Assembly (NCBI GenBank): GCA_023144585.1
Contig: JAGLFI010000005.1
Coordinates: forward strand, 1 to 12,373
Length of the DNA stretch: 12,373 nt
Source of the DNA: Desulfobacula sp.
Lineage (GTDB): Bacteria > Desulfobacterota > Desulfobacteria > Desulfobacterales > Desulfobacteraceae
Direction of reading: 5' to 3'
Shown: piece by piece, positions 7,644-12,373 of the stretch
Layout of the letters: each line of letters opens with the position of its first letter
Numbering within the stretch: position 1 is the stretch's first letter
The notes under the pieces: generated by a model
What the model was told of the DNA's origin: nothing
Database searches by the model: none
The model's input: only the letters and a program-made list of their open reading frames with translations
Program-made: the position numbers and the translations under genes

Positions 7644-9056
7644 ATGGCAGATAAAAAACCCAAAAAAGTAAAAGTGCCAAGGGCAGAAATGCCCGAACAG
7701 GATCCGGATGTAAGAAGAAGAAATTTTGATGAAGTTCCTCTGGGGCTTACCCCGGAAATGGCCATGATTGAAGCCTCAAGATGTCTTCAATGCAAAAAGC
7801 CGCTATGTGTGGAAGGATGTCCGGTTTCCGTTAAAATACCTGAGTTCATTAAATTAATTGCTGAAAATGATTTTTCAGGCGCAGCAAAAAAATTATGGGA
7901 AACAAATGCGCTTCCGGCTGTTTGCGGACGTGTCTGTCCCCAGGAAGATCAGTGCGAGGGAAAATGTATTGTGGGTAAAAAAGGGGACCCTGTTGCCATT
8001 GGATATCTTGAAAAATTTGCAGCCGACTATGTCCGGGAAAAAGGTTCCGAAGAAGTCCCGGCTGTTGCCAAAAAAACCGGCAAGAAAGTGGCCGTCATAG
8101 GCTCTGGCCCGTCCGGTCTGACGGTTGCCGGTGACCTTTTACTGAAAGGACACGACGTCACCATATTTGAAGCATTCCATAAACCCGGCGGCGTACTGGT
8201 CTATGGAATTCCTGAATTCAGGCTTCCAAAGGCGATTGTTGCGTCTGAAGTTGCTGCCCTTGAAAAGATGGGCGCAAACATTGAATGTAATTCCGTGGTC
8301 GGTGCCTCCGTCACCATTGATGAGCTGTTTGAAGAAGGCTATGATGCCGCATATATCGGAGTGGGTGCAGGCTTGCCAAGATTTATGAATCTTGAGGGTG
8401 AAAACATGATCGGCATCTATTCTGCCAATGAATACCTGACCCGTACCAATTTGATGAAAGGATACCTCTTTCCTGAGTATGACACGCCCATTGCCCGGGG
8501 TAAAAATGTTGTTGTCTTAGGTGCGGGTAATGTTGCCATGGACTCGGCAAGAACAGCCATGAGGCTTGGAGCGGACTCTGTAAAAATTGTTTACAGAAGA
8601 TCCCGTGAGGAAATGCCGGCAAGGGCAGAAGAACTCCACCATGCTGAGCAAGAGGGAATTGAGTTTGTCCTTCTGACCAATCCCACTCAATTTTTTGGAG
8701 ATGAGAATGGTCGCCTGACAGGAATGGAATGCCTTAAAATGGAACTGGGTGAACCGGATGCCTCGGGAAGAAGAAGACCGTTACCCATTGAAGGTTCTGA
8801 ATTTAAATTGGACTGTGATCTTGTCGTTGTATCCGTTGGGTCTAACGCCAATCCTCTGTTGACAAATTCAACACCTGACATTGCCCTGAACAGATGGGGT
8901 AATATTGTTGCTGATCCTGAAAACGGAAAAACATCAAAAAAAGGTGCCTGGGCAGGAGGTGATATTGTAACCGGAGCTGCTACTGTTATTCTGGCCATGG
9001 GCGCGGGTCGAGATGCAGCCACCTCAATTCACGATTACCTGACCTTAGGATGGTAA
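7644..9056 (+). CDS. nfnB: NfnB, NADPH-dependent GltA-like subunit of ferredoxin:NADP+ oxidoreductase
   Basis: This 470-aa protein matches the small subunit of glutamate synthase and NfnB/SudA. Its N-terminal domain holds two [4Fe-4S] motifs: C47-x2-C50-x4-C55-x3-C59-P and C94-x3-C98-P-x5-C104-x3-C108. A first Rossmann loop for FAD follows (VAVIGSGPSGL, about 149-159), then a second for NADPH (VVVLGAGNVAMD, about 289-300) with the YRRSREEMPA motif downstream. The C-terminal GGDIVTGAATVILAMGAGR is the conserved FAD-contact segment. In the Nfn complex this subunit carries the bifurcating FAD and the NADPH site and accepts electrons from ferredoxin. The start at 7644 is chosen from the ribosome-binding site; four residues earlier is possible. 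No large glutamate synthase subunit is nearby, and the preceding nfnA makes a glutamate synthase role unlikely. Confidence 0.93.
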   Translation: MADKKPKKVKVPRAEMPEQDPDVRRRNFDEVPLGLTPEMAMIEASRCLQCKKPLCVEGCPVSVKIPEFIKLIAENDFSGAAKKLWETNALPAVCGRVCPQEDQCEGKCIVGKKGDPVAIGYLEKFAADYVREKGSEEVPAVAKKTGKKVAVIGSGPSGLTVAGDLLLKGHDVTIFEAFHKPGGVLVYGIPEFRLPKAIVASEVAALEKMGANIECNSVVGASVTIDELFEEGYDAAYIGVGAGLPRFMNLEGENMIGIYSANEYLTRTNLMKGYLFPEYDTPIARGKNVVVLGAGNVAMDSARTAMRLGADSVKIVYRRSREEMPARAEELHHAEQEGIEFVLLTNPTQFFGDENGRLTGMECLKMELGEPDASGRRRPLPIEGSEFKLDCDLVVVSVGSNANPLLTNSTPDIALNRWGNIVADPENGKTSKKGAWAGGDIVTGAATVILAMGAGRDAATSIHDYLTLGW

Positions 9057-9175
9057 TTTATTCGATGTGAAATGTGAGATATGAAAAAAATTTTAAGTAC
9101 AAATTGATTTCTCATATCTCATAGTTCAAATCTCATAGTTTACTTTCTTGATGGTTATTCTATGGAGGTACTGAC
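9057..9175. repeat. Intergenic inverted repeat with CTCATA-type direct repeats
   Basis: TGAGATATGA (9075-9084) and TCATATCTCA (9112-9121) are perfect 10-bp inverted arms around a 27-nt AT-rich loop, with three further A-T pairs inside after one mismatch. TCTCATAGTT then occurs twice (9117-9126 and 9131-9140), and CTCATA three times in all. No T-run follows the right arm, so this is not a standard rho-independent terminator for nfnB. It may be a dispersed intergenic repeat or the relic of a small miniature element. The last 20 nt carry GGAGG (9164-9168), 7 nt before the ATG of the next gene. Confidence 0.45.
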
Positions 9176-10478
9176 ATGAGACATCACTTTTCGATTATTA
9201 ACTTAGGTACTTTTTTTATTATTCTATTCAATGGTTTCATGTTCCCTGGAATCATAAATGTCCTTGCTTCTGAAAATGCTTACAACCCGGCCATTGTGTT
9301 AGTCGACAGGTTAAATAAGAACCAGCCCAAAACAAAATGGGAGGCCCTTGTTGATTTTGAGGCTGCAGATTTTATCAGTTTTATTGGGAATGACCGTGTT
9401 TTGGTTGGATCAGTGCAATCTGGAAGCAAATTAGGTGTTCCTAAATATGGCAATATAATGCTGTATAATTCACATTCAGGGAAACGGGTCTGGTCGGCCG
9501 GACGCACGAATATTCGTAAAGACGAGTATACTCTGTTGACCACGAAACCGGTGATTCTTCTCATGTACAAAAATAGTAAAACAACTATTTTTCAGGCTTA
9601 TGATCCTGTTAAGGGTCAAAAAAAATGGCACCTTGAATTAGCATCGCCTATCCAGTTTGTGCTATCTGGTTCTTTGAAAAAAATGTATTGCCTGGCACCG
9701 AACAAACCCAGACAAAAGGCCGACTCTTACAGGCTGTGGATATGGCCAAAGGAAATGTAATATGGAAGAAAACACTTCCGTCCGACTTTTTTTCTAATGC
9801 ACATTCAGATATTTTGTTTATGGGAGAAAATGACTTATATACGGGTGGCAGACAAATATCCCAAATCAATATCAAGACCGGTGATATTTTATGGCAAAAA
9901 TCGGTTTTTTCGTTAAATGCTGAAAGACAGTCAAATTCATTATACACCTCTCGGAATTCTGGCATATGATTCCAAAGCAAGCACACTTTTAAACCATAAA
10001 AGTGGAGACATAAAATGGGATATAAGATCCCCGAATCAGATTATTCATTTTGTCTCCGTATTAGATACAGGTATATTCAGGGTCGTCAGTGGGAAAAAAT
10101 CATCATCAGGATTCAGTGTCCAGGTGCTTCATCAAAAGACAGGAAAAATACGTTGGTCCGTACCCTTAAAGAAGGCCATTGTAAGCCCCCTGATTCTGGA
10201 AAATAAAAGTCTGGTATTTATCACAGATGATAAAATAATCTCCCTATTCCCTTTCAAAACATTTTATTTCAAAGCGTCCCGGGTTGCAGATATCTGTAAA
10301 ACAACCGGATACGATCCATTACCAGTCCGGTACTGTATACATTGCCAGGGAAATGGCCGGAATAGCGGCGTTTGCTTTGCTGTCAGGGAAAAAATTGTGG
10401 AAACAATCGGGTTTTAATCCCAGGGACAATACCTATTCCGCAGACAGAATATATGGTGTGATGGCGCGAAAACTTCCT

Positions 10479-10481
10479 TGA
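10479..10481 (+). other. In-frame TGA inside the propeller/ankyrin gene
   Basis: The frame reads ...MARKLP, TGA, then YDKASSSGSR and continues open to 11324 with a sensible protein. One substitution from GGA (Gly) or TGG (Trp) would explain it. A selenocysteine reading is not favoured: there is no clear hairpin right after the TGA, and the surroundings are a low-complexity linker. Confidence 0.6.
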
Positions 10482-11300
10482 TATGATAAGGCCTCGTCTT
10501 CTGGATCTCGCGTCACGTCATCTGTTTACAGTTCCGGTTCAAATGCCCCCAGCCCATTTATGCGGTCTGCGCAACGACGGTATGAATCTGTAAAGATACA
10601 GAACGCAGCTATCCTTCGTAAAAGTCAAGCAACCAGGGGGGAAAGAAGGCTTGCCCACCAGAGCAATGCCATGAACGCACAATTAATGGCCGCCAATCAG
10701 CGACTCAATATGGCCATGGGCCAAATGCAGGCGGCCAGTGATTTGTTTTCGGCTGTGGCCGGACTTCAGGATGCTATTAAACAAATCATGAAAATGGTTG
10801 CTACTCAGGGTGTGATATCCCGAAAATATTTAGAACTGCAAAGTTACATGACACTGGCTCAATCCAATTTTCAGGGAAAGTATTTCATATGGCCATTCAA
10901 GAATGAGTGCCGCGGATTGACAATGATTAATCTGGATTCAGGTACCCGGTTTGACCTCCGATTTTCACCTGAAATAACTCCTATAAAAATATTTGGTATT
11001 GATCTGGCTAAGTTCACCCTTAGCCCGGATGAAAAATCCCTGATGATGGTGGGCATTGGAATGGATTCTTCAAAATACAAAAAACAGTCCAAGTGGAATT
11101 TTTCCCTGCCCAAACCGTCAGTACTTTACTATGATATATCCACATTTGATTTTCAGACTAAAAGTCTGCTTCAAATCAAAGCTGCACAAGAAGCAATTAA
11201 AAAAAAAGATGATGATGAATTATTTAACAAGCAAACAGCCGAAATCATGGATAAATCAACGATCTTTCTTGTTGCACAATTGGGGAACATCGATACGATG

Positions 11301-11530
11301 AAAAAAAACTTGACTCCGGTATAGATGTTAATACAAAGTTCCCCAATGATACCTGCGGGCCATTGATATTTGCAATCATGGGAGGACAGACAAAAATGGT
11401 GCAATTTTTAATTGAACGCGGTGCCGATGTAAATGATAAAACCCTGGAAGGGAAATCCGCATTAGTCTGGGCAAAAGAATTTGGTCATAAAGAGATTGAA
11501 AAATTGCTTGTAACTGCTGGAGCAAAATAG
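11301..11530 (+). other. Ankyrin-repeat tail displaced by a frameshift in an A8 run
   Basis: The preceding frame ends at 11324, just after eight A residues (11301-11308). Moving back one base gives KKLDSGIDVNTKFPNDTCG, then PLIFAIMGGQTKMVQFLIER and GADVNDKTLEGKSALVWAKE, ending KLLVTAGAK at a TAG. The pattern of short helix pairs with G-A-D-V-N turns is typical of ankyrin repeats; one full repeat and parts of two neighbours are visible. This tail has no ribosome-binding site or start of its own, so it is the C-terminus of the broken upstream gene and not a separate gene. Confidence 0.75.
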
Positions 11531-11648
11531 ATAACCATTGGGTATACGTGTGCCAATTTTAAAGAAAATAGCAAAGCGGATAGCAAAAAAAGAGTAAAAT
11601 GCAGATAGATGCTTGGTATCACCAATCAAAAAAACATAAGAGGTTATA
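11531..11648. other. Short intergenic region with a small perfect hairpin
   Basis: This 118-nt AT-rich gap contains TTGGT-ATC-ACCAA (11613-11625), a 5-bp stem with a 3-nt loop, located 23 nt before the next ATG. ATTGG (11537-11541) and CCAAT (11553-11557) form a second weak inverted pair. Neither is followed by a T-run, so neither is a convincing terminator. AAGAGG (11638-11643) is the ribosome-binding site of the downstream gene. Confidence 0.3.
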
Positions 11649-12373
11649 ATGAGTCTTAAAGATGAATTCAAAAAGATGATCACAGAATTATCATCAAAAT
11701 TTACGTTCCCGCCAGTATCTGATGTTTTTTTCCCTCCATTTTATAAAGGGGGTCAACCAAAGGATGCCCACTTTATGGCTGTCAGTTTAGAAAGCGGTGC
11801 GGCAGGTATCAGTTTTGTTCTCCTGGATGATGAAAAAATGGAACAATATAACGCCTTAAAACCATTTGATTTCATTGAAAAAGATCCCCAGGAATTTGCA
11901 CTTGAATTTGGCAATGAAGATCCGATTAAAGAGATGATCAGCCTGGCGGCTGTTAACGCAATTTGTCAACATGTTATGAGGCAGACCCGTTTTGAGGTTG
12001 AATCTGCTGTTGATTCACTGGGACTGTTGTCTGTGTCTGCAGGAGACAGGATCGGCATGGTCGGTTTGTTCTCCGGACTGGTTAAAACGATCACGAACGC
12101 AGGTGCAGAACTAATGATTATTGAAAAAAATGAGCGGCTGATAAAAAAATTTCCCGATCTGCCCATTACACTGGATGCGGCAAAGTTGAGAACATGCAAT
12201 AAGATCTTGTGCACCAGTACGACTATATTGAACAATTCACTGGATGAAATCCTTACTTTTTGTTCTCCGGATGCCTTCATCTCTATCATTGGCCCGACAG
12301 CCGGATATTTTCCTGATCCACTTTTTGCCCGGGGTGTCGATGTTGTGGGTGGAAGGGTGATAAAAGATGGTGC
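11649..12373 (+). CDS. DUF4213/DUF364 protein (putative heavy-metal chelation family), 3' end missing
   Basis: A frame opens at ATG 11649 with AAGAGG 5 nt upstream and stays open to the window end (241 codons and 2 nt). Residues from about 10 to 95 fit the DUF4213 N-terminal domain. From about residue 125 the sequence matches the DUF364 domain: AGDRIGMVGLFSGLVKTI, a Rossmann-like strand-loop-helix, followed by LMIIEKN, then CTSTTILNNSLDEIL and FISIIGPTAGYFPDPLFARG. The family is labelled putative heavy-metal chelation on structural grounds; its true role is not established. Members are cytoplasmic, about 250 aa, and often sit near metal-uptake or radical SAM genes in anaerobes. Only about 10-30 residues should be missing. 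The downstream neighbours that might show its role are outside the window. Confidence 0.82.
   Translation, partial: MSLKDEFKKMITELSSKFTFPPVSDVFFPPFYKGGQPKDAHFMAVSLESGAAGISFVLLDDEKMEQYNALKPFDFIEKDPQEFALEFGNEDPIKEMISLAAVNAICQHVMRQTRFEVESAVDSLGLLSVSAGDRIGMVGLFSGLVKTITNAGAELMIIEKNERLIKKFPDLPITLDAAKLRTCNKILCTSTTILNNSLDEILTFCSPDAFISIIGPTAGYFPDPLFARGVDVVGGRVIKDG

Larger units (their letters stand above)
9176..11530 (+). pseudogene. Broken gene for an exported PQQ-type beta-propeller protein with C-terminal ankyrin repeats
   Basis: About 785 codons are split over several frames. Segment 1 (9176 to about 9680) begins with a Sec signal peptide (cleavage likely near VLASENA) and two propeller repeats (SGKRVW, KGQKKW). 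Segment 2 (about 9680-9960, another frame) has AKGNVIW and TGDILW. Segment 3 (about 9917-10300, frame of segment 1) has LAYDSKAS, SGDIKW and TGKIRW. Segment 4 (about 10284-11306, third frame) has SGKKLW, an in-frame TGA at 10479-10481, a Ser-rich linker, a helical Gln/Ala/Met-rich probable coiled coil (about 10560-10850) and another blade-like stretch (LSPDEKSLMM). Segment 5 (about 11306-11530) ends with ankyrin-like repeats (LIERGADVN). Each segment continues the previous one sensibly, so this was one gene. PQQ-like propellers often lack PQQ and act as scaffolds. The substrate or partner is unknown. Confidence 0.8.

Noticed and set aside
9075..9121. Rho-independent terminator for nfnB
   Set aside because: The stem is AT-rich, the loop is 27 nt, and no T-run follows the right arm.
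9677..9690. Programmed -1 ribosomal frameshift in the propeller gene
   Set aside because: The A7 run is not in the right phase for a classical slippery heptamer, and three other frame breaks plus a TGA in the same gene point to decay or error.
10479..10481. Selenocysteine codon
   Set aside because: There is no clear SECIS hairpin directly downstream, and the site is in a Ser-rich linker, not a redox motif.
10560..11324. Independent coiled-coil gene starting at ATG 10560
   Set aside because: There is no ribosome-binding site, and the same frame continues sensibly upstream through the linker to the TGA and the last propeller repeat, so it is part of the broken gene.
11613..11625. Terminator hairpin in front of the DUF364 gene
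   Set aside because: The stem is only 5 bp and is followed by A residues on the plus strand, with no T-run on the correct side in either direction.

Overview
The window looks like chromosomal DNA from an anaerobic sulfate-reducing bacterium of the Desulfobacterota, most likely a Desulfobacteraceae-type organism. That placement is inferred from gene content: a complete Hmc transmembrane redox complex with a 16-haem periplasmic cytochrome, directly beside an NfnAB electron-bifurcating transhydrogenase. No rRNA, tRNA, insertion sequence or CRISPR was seen.

Minus strand, positions 6538 down to 1: an apparently single operon hmcA-hmcB-hmcC-hmcD-hmcE-hmcF followed by a universal-stress-protein gene that runs off the left edge. 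Gaps between genes range from 1 to about 41 nt. HmcA (16 CxxCH motifs) and HmcB (Tat signal, four [4Fe-4S] sites) would sit on the periplasmic side. HmcC (NrfD-like), HmcD (43 aa, TTG start) and HmcE (cytochrome b-like) lie in the membrane. HmcF (two [4Fe-4S] sites plus a CCG domain) sits on the cytoplasmic face. Together they carry electrons between the periplasmic cytochrome c pool and the cytoplasm or quinone pool.

Positions 6539-6773: a 235-nt divergent regulatory region, AT-rich, with only weak promoter and operator candidates.

Plus strand, 6774-9056: nfnA and nfnB, the two subunits of NADH-dependent reduced ferredoxin:NADP+ oxidoreductase. Their head-to-head arrangement with hmc places two electron-flow modules of sulfate reducers under one shared intergenic region.

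Plus strand, 9176-11530: one broken gene of about 785 codons. It encodes a Sec-exported PQQ-type beta-propeller protein with a coiled-coil middle and a C-terminal ankyrin-repeat segment. It is interrupted by four frame changes and one in-frame TGA. Two of the frame breaks fall on poly-A runs, so real decay and sequencing or assembly error are both possible.

Plus strand, 11649 to the right edge: the start of a DUF4213/DUF364 protein (putative heavy-metal chelation family), cut by the window end.

The window is mostly recognisable energy metabolism. The least explained item is the fragmented propeller/ankyrin gene.
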